This document shows, in pieces, positions 54,521-63,553 of a stretch of 64,000 nucleotides of DNA. Under the pieces are notes generated by a model. The model was not told where the DNA came from and ran no database searches. It worked only from the letters and a program-made list of their open reading frames with translations. The translations under genes and the position numbers were made by a program. Each line of letters begins with the position of its first letter. The first letter of the stretch is position 1. Source of the stretch: Xenophilus sp. E41 (GTDB taxonomy: Bacteria; Pseudomonadota; Gammaproteobacteria; Burkholderiales; Burkholderiaceae_C). The stretch covers positions 124,001 to 188,000 of the forward strand of contig NZ_QPIB01000043.1 in the NCBI RefSeq assembly GCF_003671765.1. Direction: 5' to 3'.

Positions 54521-55686
54521 CGCAGGACCCGCGCGATCTGCCCGGCGGCGCCGCCGACGGCATGCCGCCCGCCGACCCGGTGCTGCGCCGCATGCTCGAT
54601 GCCGCACCGGACCGCGACGCGGCCCCGCATCCGGCCACGCGCGAGGCCATCCTGCGCAGCGCGCACAACGCCGTCGCGCCGACGACGGCGGCCCGCCCGA
54701 CGCCACGCGAGGCGGCGCCGCCCTGGTGGAGGCGCCTGTGGGGCGGCACGCCGGGCTCGCGCATGCCCTGGAACGCCGCTTTCGCCACCGTGATGGTGGC
54801 CCTGTTCGTGACCGTGCTGTGGCATCGCGAGCCGGTGCCGGACGCGCGGCTCGACGCCGAGGCGCCCGCGGCCTCTCCTGCTGCGCCGGCGGAAGGCGAG
54901 CCCGCGCCGCGCGCCGACGCCCGCGCTGCGCGCGAGGAGCGCCGCCGCGCCGCCGAAGCCGACACCGCGGCCAAGCAGCAGGCCACCACCAAGCCCGCTG
55001 CCAAGGCGCAAGCGGAGTCCCTGGCCGAGCGGCGCGAGGCGCCGCCACCACCCGCTGTCGCCGCACCGGCGGCGCCGATCACCGTGCCGCCCGTCGCCGA
55101 GGCGGATAGCTCGCCATCGCCGTCGCCGTCGCCGGCCGGTGGCGGTGCCCCGGCGATCGCCAGCGCACCGCCTGCGGCCCCGCGTGCCGCGCCCGCGGCA
55201 CCCGCTCCTGCCGCCGCCGCGCGTGAGCGGGCTTCCGGCGATGGAACGCTGGCCGAGCCCATGGCGCCGCCGTCGGCCGAGCTGGCACCGGCGCCCGCCC
55301 GCGAAGCCGCGGCACCTCCTGCCGCGCTCGCACGCCGCTCGTTGGCGCCGGCAGCGCATCCGGGGGCCTGGCGTGGATGGACGCACCTGCGCATCGTCGA
55401 CGCGAGCGGCCAGTCGCGCCGCCTCGCGCGGGCCGAAGCGGCGCAGCTGGGCGCGCTGGTCGAGGCTGCGGTTCCTTCAGGCGGCGGCGCTGCGGCGCTC
55501 GAGTCGGCGGTGCCCGGCTGGCGCATCGTGCTGGAGGGCGCGCGCGGCGCCGCGCTGGGGGTGCTCGAGGTGCCGGCCGCGCCGGGCCGCACGCTGCGCT
55601 GGAGCGAAGGAGCGGCGCCGCCCGTGGCCGTCGAGCCGCCGCCGGCCGTGCTCGACGCGCTGCAGCGCGCGCTGGCCGAACGCTGA
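54517..55686 (+). CDS. Putative anti-sigma factor, membrane anchored
   Basis: A 389-residue protein overlapping the sigma gene by four bases. A cytoplasmic N-terminal part (about 80 residues) is followed by one transmembrane helix (AFATVMVALFVTVLW), a very Ala/Pro-rich periplasmic linker of about 200 residues, and a folded C-terminal domain (WTHLRIVDASGQSRRLARAE). There is no clear zinc-binding anti-sigma HxxxCxxC motif. The assignment rests on context. Confidence 0.65.
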   Translation: MTQDPRDLPGGAADGMPPADPVLRRMLDAAPDRDAAPHPATREAILRSAHNAVAPTTAARPTPREAAPPWWRRLWGGTPGSRMPWNAAFATVMVALFVTVLWHREPVPDARLDAEAPAASPAAPAEGEPAPRADARAAREERRRAAEADTAAKQQATTKPAAKAQAESLAERREAPPPPAVAAPAAPITVPPVAEADSSPSPSPSPAGGGAPAIASAPPAAPRAAPAAPAPAAAARERASGDGTLAEPMAPPSAELAPAPAREAAAPPAALARRSLAPAAHPGAWRGWTHLRIVDASGQSRRLARAEAAQLGALVEAAVPSGGGAAALESAVPGWRIVLEGARGAALGVLEVPAAPGRTLRWSEGAAPPVAVEPPPAVLDALQRALAER

Positions 55687-55705
55687 GCGGCAGACCCCAA
55701 AAGCA

Positions 55706-55759
55706 GCGAGCCGCTATCGCATCGATAGCGGCTCGCGCAGGCAGGGCGGGCGCTGCAGC
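55706..55759 (-). repeat. Repeat family 1, copy f (reverse orientation, long stem)
   Basis: A perfect 12-pair stem (55706-55717 with 55725-55736) containing the GCTAT/ATAGC core, then GGGCGGGCGCTGCAGCC. It lies between two convergent genes and is followed by CCCTTTTTG, so it may also terminate. Confidence 0.75.
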
Positions 55760-55808
55760 CCCTTTTTGCCTTTGACGAGGCGATGCCGAACGGCATCGCC
55801 CCGCGTGC

Positions 55809-56588
55809 TCACTGGTGCTTGAACTCGGCCTTGCGCTTGGCCACGAAGGCGTCCATGCCTTCCTTCTGGTCGGCGGTGGCGAACAGGGCGTGGAACAGTC
55901 GGCGCTCGAACATCACGCCGTCCGACAGGCCGCTCTCGAAGGCGCGGTTCACCGACTCCTTGGCCGCCATCACGGCGATCTGCGAGAAGTCGGCGATCTG
56001 CAGCGCGGCGCCCAGCGCCTCGTCCATCAGCTTGTCGTAGGGCACCACGCGGCTGACGAGGCCGGCGCGCTCGGCCTCGGCGGCGTCCATCATGCGGCCC
56101 GTGAGCGCCATGTCCATGGCCTTGCTCTTGCCCACGGCGCGCGGCAGGCGCTGCGTGCCGCCGGCGCCGGGGATCACGCCCAGCTTGATCTCGGGCTGGC
56201 CGAACTTCGCGTTGTCGGCCGCGATGATGAAGTCGCACATCATCGCCAGCTCGCAGCCGCCGCCCAGCGCGAAGCCGCTCACGGCGGCGATCACCGGCTT
56301 GCGGATGCTTCGGATCGTCTCCCAGTTGCGCGTGATGTAGTCGCCCTTGTACGCATCGACGAAGCTGTACTTGGCCATGGCGCCGATGTCTGCGCCGGCG
56401 GCGAAGGCGCGTTCGCTGCCGGTGACGATCACGCAGCCGATCGCCTCGTCGGCATCGAAGGCCTGGAGGGCCGTGCCCAGTTCGGTCATGAGCGCATCGT
56501 TCAGCGCGTTCAGTGCCTTGGGGCGGTTGAGCGTCACGATGCCGACCTTGCCGGCCTCGGTGCGCACTTCGATGTTCTCGTAGCTCAT
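55809..56588 (-). CDS. Enoyl-CoA hydratase (crotonase family)
   Basis: A 259-residue crotonase-fold enzyme. Oxyanion-hole segments [11 protein letters not shown] and [15 protein letters not shown] are present, with the catalytic Glu pair in GGGCELAM and [22 protein letters not shown]. It is likely a beta-oxidation enoyl-CoA hydratase; other crotonases cannot be fully excluded. It is alone between the repeat and the M61 gene. Confidence 0.92.
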   Translation of the reverse strand: MSYENIEVRTEAGKVGIVTLNRPKALNALNDALMTELGTALQAFDADEAIGCVIVTGSERAFAAGADIGAMAKYSFVDAYKGDYITRNWETIRSIRKPVIAAVSGFALGGGCELAMMCDFIIAADNAKFGQPEIKLGVIPGAGGTQRLPRAVGKSKAMDMALTGRMMDAAEAERAGLVSRVVPYDKLMDEALGAALQIADFSQIAVMAAKESVNRAFESGLSDGVMFERRLFHALFATADQKEGMDAFVAKRKAEFKHQ

Positions 56589-56694
56589 GGTGTCTCCGGG
56601 GAATGGGTGGAACGAGCAGGCGCCGCGCGCCGCAGCGGGTCACTATACCCAGAGGGACCGCCTCGATGGGCAGCGGCAGGACGATGCCGTGCGC

Positions 56695-58602
56695 TCAGCG
56701 CCCGCCCAGCCAGGCCCGCAGCCGCGGCGCGTCCTGCGGCGCCAGGCGCAGCGTGGTCTCGTTCGCGGGCAGGCGCAGCGGCAGGCGCAGCAGGCGGCGG
56801 TCGCGCGCCACGATGGCGGTGCACTGCTTCGCGTCGCCCAGGTACAGCGGCAACTCGTCCAGTTTGGCGATGCGCCAGGCCGAGGCGGCGCGTCCGCGCG
56901 CGGCGGGCAGTTCCACGGCCAGCCACTCGTCGCTGGCCGAGAAGCCGGCCTGCTCGGCCGCGCTGCCGCGCAGCACGACCTTGACCTGCACGCTGCCTGC
57001 CGTCTCGGCCACGCGCAGGCCCAGGGCCTGCGCGCGCTGCGCGGGCTCGTCGAGCACGGCCACGCCGTGCGCCTCGAGCAGGGGCTTGAGCGGCAGCTCG
57101 TCGGTGCCGTGCACCCACTTCGACAGTTCAGGCGCGTAGGAACGGCGCCCCACCGTCTCCAGCGCTGCAGCGATGTCGTCCTCGGTGACGGGGCCGCCCG
57201 AGGAACGGGAGCCCCCACGCTCCTCACTGCGTGTAGTTCGCTGCCCCCCGAGGGGGCGCTCGCTTGCTTGAGGCGGCTCTGCGCTGCGCGCCCACAGCAG
57301 CCGCATCACATCGTCCAACGTGCCGTGCCCTTCGCTGCGCAGCGTGAGGTCCAGGCACAGCGCGACCAGGGCGCCCTTGGTGTAGTAGCTCACCGTGGCG
57401 TTGGGCATCTGCTCGTCGGGGCGGTAGTACTTCACCCAGGCGTCGAAGCTCGCGTCGGCCACCGACTGCACGAAGCGCCCGGGCGTCTGCAGCACCTGGT
57501 TGGCCGTCTTGTTCAGCAGCTTGACGTAGGTGGCGTCGTCGATGCCGCCGGCGCGACGCAGCAGCACGTCGTCGTAGTAGCTGGTGAAACCCTCGAAGAA
57601 CCACAGCAGCTGGGTGTAGTTCTCCTGGCGGTAGTCGTAGCGTGCGAATTCAGCGGGGCGCAGGCGCTTGACGTTCCAGGTGTGGAAGTACTCGTGGCTG
57701 ATCAGGCCCAGCAGCGTGGTGTAGCCCTCGCCGGCCTTGGCCACGCCCCGCTGGGGCAAATCGCTGCGGTTGCAGATCAGGGCAGTCGAGTGGCGGTGTT
57801 CCAGCCCGCCGTAGCTGTCGCCCACGGCATTGAGCATGAACACGTAGCGGTCGTGCGGCGGACGCAGGGCGGCGTCGCGCGCCCCGGCGCGCGCCTTGTC
57901 GCCGTGCCAGAAGCGCACCTGCGTTTCGCAGATGGCACGCGTGTCGGCCACCAGGCGCTCGCCGTCGAAGGCGGGCGTGGTGCCGGCGACCACGAAGCGG
58001 TGCGGCACGCCCAGCACGTCGAACTCGGCGCTCCAGAAGTCGCCCATCTCGACCGGGCTGTCGGCCAGCTCGTCGTAGCCGTCGGCGCGAAAGATGCCGA
58101 AGCCGCGGCGGTCGACCTTGGCCGGGCGCAGCGCGGTGGCGCAGGACCAGGGCGCGGCGGTGCCGGAAGGTGCATCGATCTGCAGCGTGCAGGCGAGCTC
58201 GGTCTGCCCGTCGACGCGCAGGCACACGCTGGTGCCGTTGAAGAAGCCGCGGTCGGCATCGAGCCAGGCGGTGCGCACCGAATGGTCGTAGGCGCACACC
58301 TGGTAGTGCAGCGTCAGCGGACGGCCGGCCTCGCAGTCGATCTGCCAGCTCGCCTTGTCCTGCTGCACCACCTGCAGCTTGCGGCGGCCCTGGGTCGCGC
58401 GCAGGCCCTGCAGGTTCTTCGCGAACTCGCGCACCAGGTAGCTGCCAGGGATCCACACCGGCAGCGACACCCGCTGCAGCGCCTGCGGCGCGTCGATCTC
58501 GAGGGTGACGTCGTAGAGGTGGGCGTGAAGGTCGGCGCAGCGCACGTGGTAGCGCAGGCCAGCCGCGGCGGGCTTCCGCGGGGCGGGGGCGCGGGCAGCC
58601 AT
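56695..58602 (-). CDS. M61-family glycyl aminopeptidase, with repeat-derived insert
   Basis: A 635-residue zinc peptidase. The N-terminal beta domain (LPVWIPGSYLVREFAKNL) is followed by the catalytic motif HEYFHTWNVKRLRP (His303 and His307) with downstream ENYTQLLWFFEGFTSYYDD holding the third ligand. A C-terminal PDZ-like region (GSAAEQAGFSASDEWLAV) follows. Around residues 448-464 is an extra segment rich in Arg, Ser and Gly encoded by palindromic repeat copy C. Its start overlaps the dsbC stop. Confidence 0.88.
   Translation of the reverse strand: MAARAPAPRKPAAAGLRYHVRCADLHAHLYDVTLEIDAPQALQRVSLPVWIPGSYLVREFAKNLQGLRATQGRRKLQVVQQDKASWQIDCEAGRPLTLHYQVCAYDHSVRTAWLDADRGFFNGTSVCLRVDGQTELACTLQIDAPSGTAAPWSCATALRPAKVDRRGFGIFRADGYDELADSPVEMGDFWSAEFDVLGVPHRFVVAGTTPAFDGERLVADTRAICETQVRFWHGDKARAGARDAALRPPHDRYVFMLNAVGDSYGGLEHRHSTALICNRSDLPQRGVAKAGEGYTTLLGLISHEYFHTWNVKRLRPAEFARYDYRQENYTQLLWFFEGFTSYYDDVLLRRAGGIDDATYVKLLNKTANQVLQTPGRFVQSVADASFDAWVKYYRPDEQMPNATVSYYTKGALVALCLDLTLRSEGHGTLDDVMRLLWARSAEPPQASERPLGGQRTTRSEERGGSRSSGGPVTEDDIAAALETVGRRSYAPELSKWVHGTDELPLKPLLEAHGVAVLDEPAQRAQALGLRVAETAGSVQVKVVLRGSAAEQAGFSASDEWLAVELPAARGRAASAWRIAKLDELPLYLGDAKQCTAIVARDRRLLRLPLRLPANETTLRLAPQDAPRLRAWLGGR
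57211..57259 (+). repeat. Palindromic repeat family 2, copy C, inside the M61 gene
   Basis: A 49-bp copy, 45 of 49 bases identical to copy B. On the minus strand it is translated in a different frame from copy B (ERPLGGQRTTRSEERGGS), also without a stop. Confidence 0.85.
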
Positions 58603-59327
58603 CAGTTCGCAGCGGCGAGCATCTTCTCGACCTGCGCGGCCGGAATCGCCCCGGGCGAGCGGCTGCCGTCGGCGAAGATCAGCGTCGGCGTGCCGGTGAT
58701 GTTGTACTTGCGGCCGAACTCGACGTTGCGCTTGAGCGCGCTCACGTCGCAGTCGCCGCTCGCGGGCTTGACGCCGCCCACCATCCAGTCGGTCCAGGTC
58801 TTGCCCTTGTCCTTGCTGCACCAGATGTCGCGCGACTTGACGACCGAATCGGGACCGAGCACCGGATACAGGAAGAGATAGACCGTCACGTTGTCGATGT
58901 TGCGCAGATCGGCCTCGAAATGCTTGCAGTAGCCGCAGTTCGGGTCTTCGAAGACGGCCAGCTTGCGCTTGCCATTGCCGCGCACGATCTTGAATGCGTC
59001 CTTCACCGGCAGCTGGTCGAAGGCCACCTGGCTGAGCTTGTCGATGCGCTCCTCGGTGAGGTTCTTCTTCGCCTTGACGTCGATGAGCTGGCCCTGCATC
59101 AGGTAACTGCCCTGCTCGTCGGTGTAGAAGAGGTCGAAGCCCACGCGCACCTCCCAGATGCCCGGCATGGGCGACTTGCGCACCTCGTCGATCTTGCCCA
59201 GCTGCGGGATCGCGGCCAGGCTCTTGCGGATCTCGGCCTCGCCGGCGTGCGCGCCGAAGGCGGCAGACAGGGCAAGGGCGGCGAGTGCGGGGGCGGCCAG
59301 GCGGCGCAGCGTGGGCAGGAAGGGCAT
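58602..59327 (-). CDS. dsbC: Thiol:disulfide interchange protein DsbC
   Basis: Periplasmic disulfide isomerase. The 241-residue protein has a signal peptide ending GAHA, an N-terminal dimerisation domain, and the active site DPNCGYCKH (Cys131 and Cys134). A second Cys pair lies at IWCSKDK and GDCDVS, and the cis-Pro region is ITGTPTLIFADG. It is followed by the M61 peptidase with a one-base overlap. Confidence 0.92.
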   Translation of the reverse strand: MPFLPTLRRLAAPALAALALSAAFGAHAGEAEIRKSLAAIPQLGKIDEVRKSPMPGIWEVRVGFDLFYTDEQGSYLMQGQLIDVKAKKNLTEERIDKLSQVAFDQLPVKDAFKIVRGNGKRKLAVFEDPNCGYCKHFEADLRNIDNVTVYLFLYPVLGPDSVVKSRDIWCSKDKGKTWTDWMVGGVKPASGDCDVSALKRNVEFGRKYNITGTPTLIFADGSRSPGAIPAAQVEKMLAAAN

Positions 59328-59378
59328 GGTGCGGGGTTCGTGTGCGCGAAGCGCCAAAGGTTCAGTTCGGGGGTGGGA

Positions 59379-60512
59379 TCAAGCCAGCCCCATGGCCTGG
59401 CGCGCGATCCAGTTCTTGATCACGCGCGTGCGGTCGAAACCGCGCATGCCCCAGTTGCGCAGCTGCGGCAGCGGGTCCATGGCGTGGGCGAAGAGTTGCT
59501 GCAAGCCGTCGGTGGCCAGGCCCATGGCCAGCACGTCGGCGCGGCGGGCGCGTTCGTAGCGGCGCAGCAGGCGCGTGTCGCCGACGCTGCGCCAGTACTC
59601 GCGCTGCTTGAGGACGCCGGCCAGCGCGGCGGCGTCGGCCAGGCCCAGGTTCAGGCCCTGGCCGGCCAGGGGGTGCACGGTGTGGGCGGCGTCGCCGGCC
59701 AGCGCCCAGGCGCCGCCGTCCTTGCCGTCCTCGGTCGTGAAGCGGCCGATCCAGCGGTCGGCCGTGGCGCGCTGCAGCGGCCAGGCGGCGCGCTCGCTGG
59801 TGAGCGTGAAAGCACCCAGTGCGTCGCCGCAGGCCTCGCGCACGCCGGCACAGAAGGTGTCGGCGTCCTGCGCCAGCAGGGCGGGGGCGCGGAACTGGTC
59901 GACCGACCACACCAGCGCCAGCGCACGGCTGCCCGGCCCGCCGAGCGGCAGCAGGGCCAGCACCTCGCCCTTGTCGTTGAACCACTGGCGCGCGGTGTCG
60001 TCGTGCGGACGCTCGGCCTCCAACCGCGCCGCGATGGCGTGCTGCGGGTAGCGCGCCACCTCGTAGTGCACGCCGAGCAGCTCTCGCGTGGTGCTGGCCT
60101 TGCCTTCGCACACCACCGTGAGCGGCGCCTTCACCGGCGCGCTCACCACCTCGACCTGCGGCGCGAAGCGCACCGCGTCGGCGAGCTGGCGTTCGAGTGC
60201 GGGCACGTCGACGATCCAGGCCAGCGCATCGACGGCATGCTGGCGCGCCTGGAAATGCACCTGCCCGCCTTCGTCACCGTGCACCCGCATCTCGCGCACC
60301 GGGGTGGCGTGGGCGGCGTCGGGCCAGGCCCGTAGCGATTCGAGCAGCGCCTTGGACGCGGCATTGAGCGCATAGGCTCGAACGTCGTCACGCGTCGCGG
60401 TATCGGCCGGCGCCACCAGCGCCACGCGCACGCGTTCGCGCGCGAGCAGCAGGGCCAGCGTGCGGCCGACGATGCCGGCGCCGCGGATGCAAACCTCGGG
60501 AGGAAGAGCCAT
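59379..60512 (-). CDS. UbiH/Coq6-family FAD monooxygenase
   Basis: A 377-residue flavoprotein. The FAD motif IRGAGIVGRTLALLLARE is at the N-terminus and the second FAD motif GDAAHTVHPLAGQGLNLGLAD near residue 280, both typical of UbiH/UbiF/VisC hydroxylases. It probably hydroxylates the ubiquinone ring. Which position cannot be assigned from sequence. The start MALPPEVC at 60512 fits. Confidence 0.88.
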   Translation of the reverse strand: MALPPEVCIRGAGIVGRTLALLLARERVRVALVAPADTATRDDVRAYALNAASKALLESLRAWPDAAHATPVREMRVHGDEGGQVHFQARQHAVDALAWIVDVPALERQLADAVRFAPQVEVVSAPVKAPLTVVCEGKASTTRELLGVHYEVARYPQHAIAARLEAERPHDDTARQWFNDKGEVLALLPLGGPGSRALALVWSVDQFRAPALLAQDADTFCAGVREACGDALGAFTLTSERAAWPLQRATADRWIGRFTTEDGKDGGAWALAGDAAHTVHPLAGQGLNLGLADAAALAGVLKQREYWRSVGDTRLLRRYERARRADVLAMGLATDGLQQLFAHAMDPLPQLRNWGMRGFDRTRVIKNWIARQAMGLA

Positions 60513-60569
60513 CGCGGCATTGTAGGGAGCGGTGCCGGAGCGGGCGTGCACCGACGAGTTGTGCGGATT

Positions 60570-60614
60570 GCTATGAAAAAGATAGCTAATGGCGCAGAAG
60601 GGGCGGGCGCTGCA
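60570..60614 (-). repeat. Repeat family 1, copy g (reverse orientation)
   Basis: GCTAT (60570-60574) and ATAGC (60582-60586) arms, then GGCGC, then GGGGCGGGCGCTGCAG. It lies between two divergent genes, not at a gene end. Confidence 0.72.
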
Positions 60615-60736
60615 GGCCCTTTTTGCTTGGAATTTGCCCAGGTGCTGCACGCGAATGCATGGCGGTCGCGTGCGCGAGAATTCGCACCCCTTCTCGCCCA
60701 CCCTGCCGACGCCCGCGCGCCGCTTGCCGCTGCCCC

Positions 60737-61630
60737 ATGACCCAGCCGTCCACCCCCGCCGACTTCGACGTCCAGGGCACCATCGCCCGCCTCTTCGTCT
60801 ACCCCGTCAAATCGTGCGCCGGCGTCGAGGTGTCCGAGGCGCTGCTCACCGAGACCGGGCTGGAGTTCGACCGCGCATGGATGGTGGTCGACGAGAATGG
60901 TGAATTCGTCACCCAGCGCGAACTGCCGCGCATGGCGCTCATTCGCCCGCAGCTCAAGCAGTTCGAGATGGTGCTGCGCGCGCCCGGCATGCTGGCGCTG
61001 CACATCGCCTACGACCGGGTCGAGGCGCCGATGCAGGCCAAGGTGTGGAAAGACACCGTCGCCGCCTACGACATGGGGGATGTCGCGGCGCAGTGGTTCA
61101 GCGATTTCCTCTCGGAAGCCGGCCGGCCTCGAAAGCTCAGGCTGGCGCGTTTCGACCCCGAGCACAAGCGCCTCTCGAGCCTGCAATGGACCGGCGGCGT
61201 CGAGGCCGAGGTGCAGTTCGCCGACGGCTACGCGCTCCTGGTGGCCAGCGAAGGCTCGATGGCCGAGCTCAACGAGCGGCTCGCCGCGGGGGGCCACGGC
61301 GCGGTGGGCATCGAGCGCTTCCGGCCCAACATCGTGCTGGCCGGCCTCGAGGCGCACGACGAGGACCGCGTCGAGATGCTGCACGTCGCCACCGCCGAAG
61401 GCCAGGCGCAGCTGCAGCCGGTCAAGCCCTGCACGCGCTGCCCCATTCCCGACATCGACCCGGCCACCGCGACGAGCAGCCCCGAGGTCGGCGACACGCT
61501 GCGCAGCTACCGCGCCGACCCGCGCGTGGGCGGCGCGATCACCTTCGGCATGAACCTGATCGTGCGCGAGGGCGTGGAACACCTGCTCAAGGTCGGCCAG
61601 GTGGTGGGGGCGAACTACCGCTTCGAGTGA
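60737..61630 (+). CDS. MOSC-domain (YcbX-like) protein
   Basis: A 297-residue protein with an N-terminal beta-barrel (ARLFVYPVKSCAGVEVSEA) and a C-terminal MOSC domain with the conserved Cys (PVKPCTRCPIPDID). MOSC proteins bind molybdenum cofactor and may reduce N-hydroxylated compounds, as YcbX does. ATG 60737 gives the conserved N-terminus. No electron-transfer domain is fused. Confidence 0.9.
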   Translation: MTQPSTPADFDVQGTIARLFVYPVKSCAGVEVSEALLTETGLEFDRAWMVVDENGEFVTQRELPRMALIRPQLKQFEMVLRAPGMLALHIAYDRVEAPMQAKVWKDTVAAYDMGDVAAQWFSDFLSEAGRPRKLRLARFDPEHKRLSSLQWTGGVEAEVQFADGYALLVASEGSMAELNERLAAGGHGAVGIERFRPNIVLAGLEAHDEDRVEMLHVATAEGQAQLQPVKPCTRCPIPDIDPATATSSPEVGDTLRSYRADPRVGGAITFGMNLIVREGVEHLLKVGQVVGANYRFE

Positions 61631-61689
61631 GTGCAGGGGCCGCCTCGTAAAATCGCGCCTTTCCCCCAGACACCCTGAAAGCCCCCGCC

Positions 61690-62781
61690 ATGAGCCTCAA
61701 GTGCGGCATCGTCGGCCTGCCCAACGTCGGCAAGTCCACCCTCTTCAACGCGCTGACCAAGGCTGGCATCGCGGCCGAGAACTACCCCTTCTGCACCATC
61801 GAGCCCAACGTGGGCGTGGTGGAGGTGCCCGATCCGCGGCTCGCGCAGCTGGCCGAGATCGTCCAGCCCGAGCGCATCGTTCCGGCCATCGTGGAGTTCG
61901 TCGACATCGCCGGCCTGGTGGCCGGCGCGAGCACGGGCGAAGGCCTGGGCAACAAGTTCCTCGCGCACATCCGCGAGACCGACGCCACGGTGAACGTGGT
62001 GCGCTGCTTCGACGACGACAACGTGATCCACGTGGCCGGCCGCGTCGACCCGATCTCGGACATCGAGGTGATCCAGACCGAGCTGTGCCTGGCCGACCTG
62101 GGCACCGTCGAGAAGGCGCTGCACCGCCACACCAAGGTGGCGCGTTCGGGCGACAAGGACGCGCAGAAGCTCGTCGGCCTGCTGGAGCGTTGCCAGAAGG
62201 CGCTGAACGACAACATCCCGGTGCGGGCGCTGGAGTTCACCAAGGAAGAGCAGCCGCTGGTCAAGAGCTTCACGCTCATCACGGCCAAGCCCGCGATGTT
62301 CGTGGGCAACGTGAGCGAAGACGGCTTCGAGAACAACCCCTACCTGGACCGGCTGCGCGAGTACGCCGCCAAGCAGAACGCGCCCGTGGTCGCCATCTGC
62401 GCCAAGATCGAGGCCGAGCTGTCGGAGATGGACGATGCCGACCGGCTCGAGTTCCTGAAGGAACTCGGCCAGGACGAGCCGGGCCTGAACCGCCTGATCC
62501 GCGCCGCCTACAAGCTGCTGGGCCTGCAGACCTACTTCACCGCCGGCGTGAAGGAGGTGCGCGCCTGGACCATCCACACCGGCGACACCGGCCCGCAGGC
62601 CGCCGGCGTGATCCACACCGATTTCGAGAAGGGCTACATCCGCGCCCAGACCATCGCCTTCGACGACTACATCGCCTTCAAGGGCGAGCAGGGCGCCAAG
62701 GACGCGGGCAAGATGCGCGCCGAGGGCAAGGACTACGTCGTCAAGGACGGCGACGTGATGAACTTCCTGTTCAGCTCCTGA
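61690..62781 (+). CDS. ychF: Redox-regulated ATPase/GTPase YchF
   Basis: A 363-residue Obg-superfamily nucleotidase that binds ribosomes and prefers ATP. It has the P-loop [17 protein letters not shown], the family [14 protein letters not shown] switch, [21 protein letters not shown], and a C-terminal TGS-like domain. Length equals that of E. coli YchF. pth, its common neighbour, is not in the window. Confidence 0.96.
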   Translation: MSLKCGIVGLPNVGKSTLFNALTKAGIAAENYPFCTIEPNVGVVEVPDPRLAQLAEIVQPERIVPAIVEFVDIAGLVAGASTGEGLGNKFLAHIRETDATVNVVRCFDDDNVIHVAGRVDPISDIEVIQTELCLADLGTVEKALHRHTKVARSGDKDAQKLVGLLERCQKALNDNIPVRALEFTKEEQPLVKSFTLITAKPAMFVGNVSEDGFENNPYLDRLREYAAKQNAPVVAICAKIEAELSEMDDADRLEFLKELGQDEPGLNRLIRAAYKLLGLQTYFTAGVKEVRAWTIHTGDTGPQAAGVIHTDFEKGYIRAQTIAFDDYIAFKGEQGAKDAGKMRAEGKDYVVKDGDVMNFLFSS

Positions 62782-62800
62782 CGACCTCCGGCGCGCGACC

Positions 62801-63472
62801 ATGATCACCGTCCACCACCTCAACAACTCGCGCTCGCAGCGCGTGCTATGGCTGCTCGAGGAGCTCGAGCTCCCTTACGAGATCGTCCACTACCAGCGCC
62901 ACCCGCAGACGATGCTGGCACCGCCGGAACTGCGGCAGGTGCATCCGCTGGGCAAGTCGCCCGTGGTCACGGTGGATGGGCTCGTGCTGGCCGAGTCGGG
63001 CGCCATCCTGGAGACGCTGACCGAGCGCTACGGCAACGGCCGGCTGGCGCCGCCGGCCGGCTCGCCCGAGGCGGTGCGCTATCGCTACTGGCTGCATTAC
63101 GCGGAAGGCTCGGCCATGCCGCCGCTGCTGCTCAAGCTGGTGTTCGACCAGATCGAGAAGGCGAAGATGCCCTTCTTCGCCAAGCCCATCGCACGCGGCA
63201 TTGCCGCCAAGGCGAAGGCGAGCTTCATCCAGCCGCAGATCTCGAACCACCTGAACTTCATGGAAGGCGAGCTGGGCAAGAGCGAATGGTTCGCCGGCGA
63301 CGCGTTCACGGCGGCCGACATCCAGATGAGCTTCCCGATCGAGGCGGCGCAGGCGCGTGCGGGGCTCAACGAGAAGCGCCCGCGCCTGATGGCCTGGCTG
63401 GCGCGCATCCATGCGCGCCCGGCCTACCAGCGCGCGCTGGAGCGCGGCGGCCCGTACGAACTGCTGAGCTGA
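62801..63472 (+). CDS. Glutathione S-transferase
   Basis: A 223-residue GST. The thioredoxin-like N-terminus (VHHLNNSRSQRVLWLLEELELP) has a Ser-type glutathione site, with HPLGKSPVVTVDG and ESGAILETL for glutathione binding. The helical C-terminal domain has FTAADIQMSFPI, the N-capping motif. It follows ychF by 19 bases. Confidence 0.92.
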   Translation: MITVHHLNNSRSQRVLWLLEELELPYEIVHYQRHPQTMLAPPELRQVHPLGKSPVVTVDGLVLAESGAILETLTERYGNGRLAPPAGSPEAVRYRYWLHYAEGSAMPPLLLKLVFDQIEKAKMPFFAKPIARGIAAKAKASFIQPQISNHLNFMEGELGKSEWFAGDAFTAADIQMSFPIEAAQARAGLNEKRPRLMAWLARIHARPAYQRALERGGPYELLS

Positions 63473-63490
63473 CTCTTCGGGTCACATCGC

Positions 63491-63539
63491 GCTGCAGCGC
63501 CCGTCGGGCGGGCGCAGGCAGCTATGGTTTCGATAGTGC
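63491..63539 (+). repeat. Repeat family 1, copy h
   Basis: GCTGCAGCGCCCG/CGGGCGC, then GCTAT at 63521-63525 and an imperfect ATAG at 63533. It lies between the convergent GST and YqaA-like genes. Confidence 0.7.
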
Positions 63540-63553
63540 GCCGCGCGGCGTAC

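Noticed and set aside
57211-57259. Possible disruption of the M61 peptidase gene by the repeat
   Set aside because: The reading frame continues without a stop and the C-terminal domain is intact, so it is treated as an insertion, not a break.
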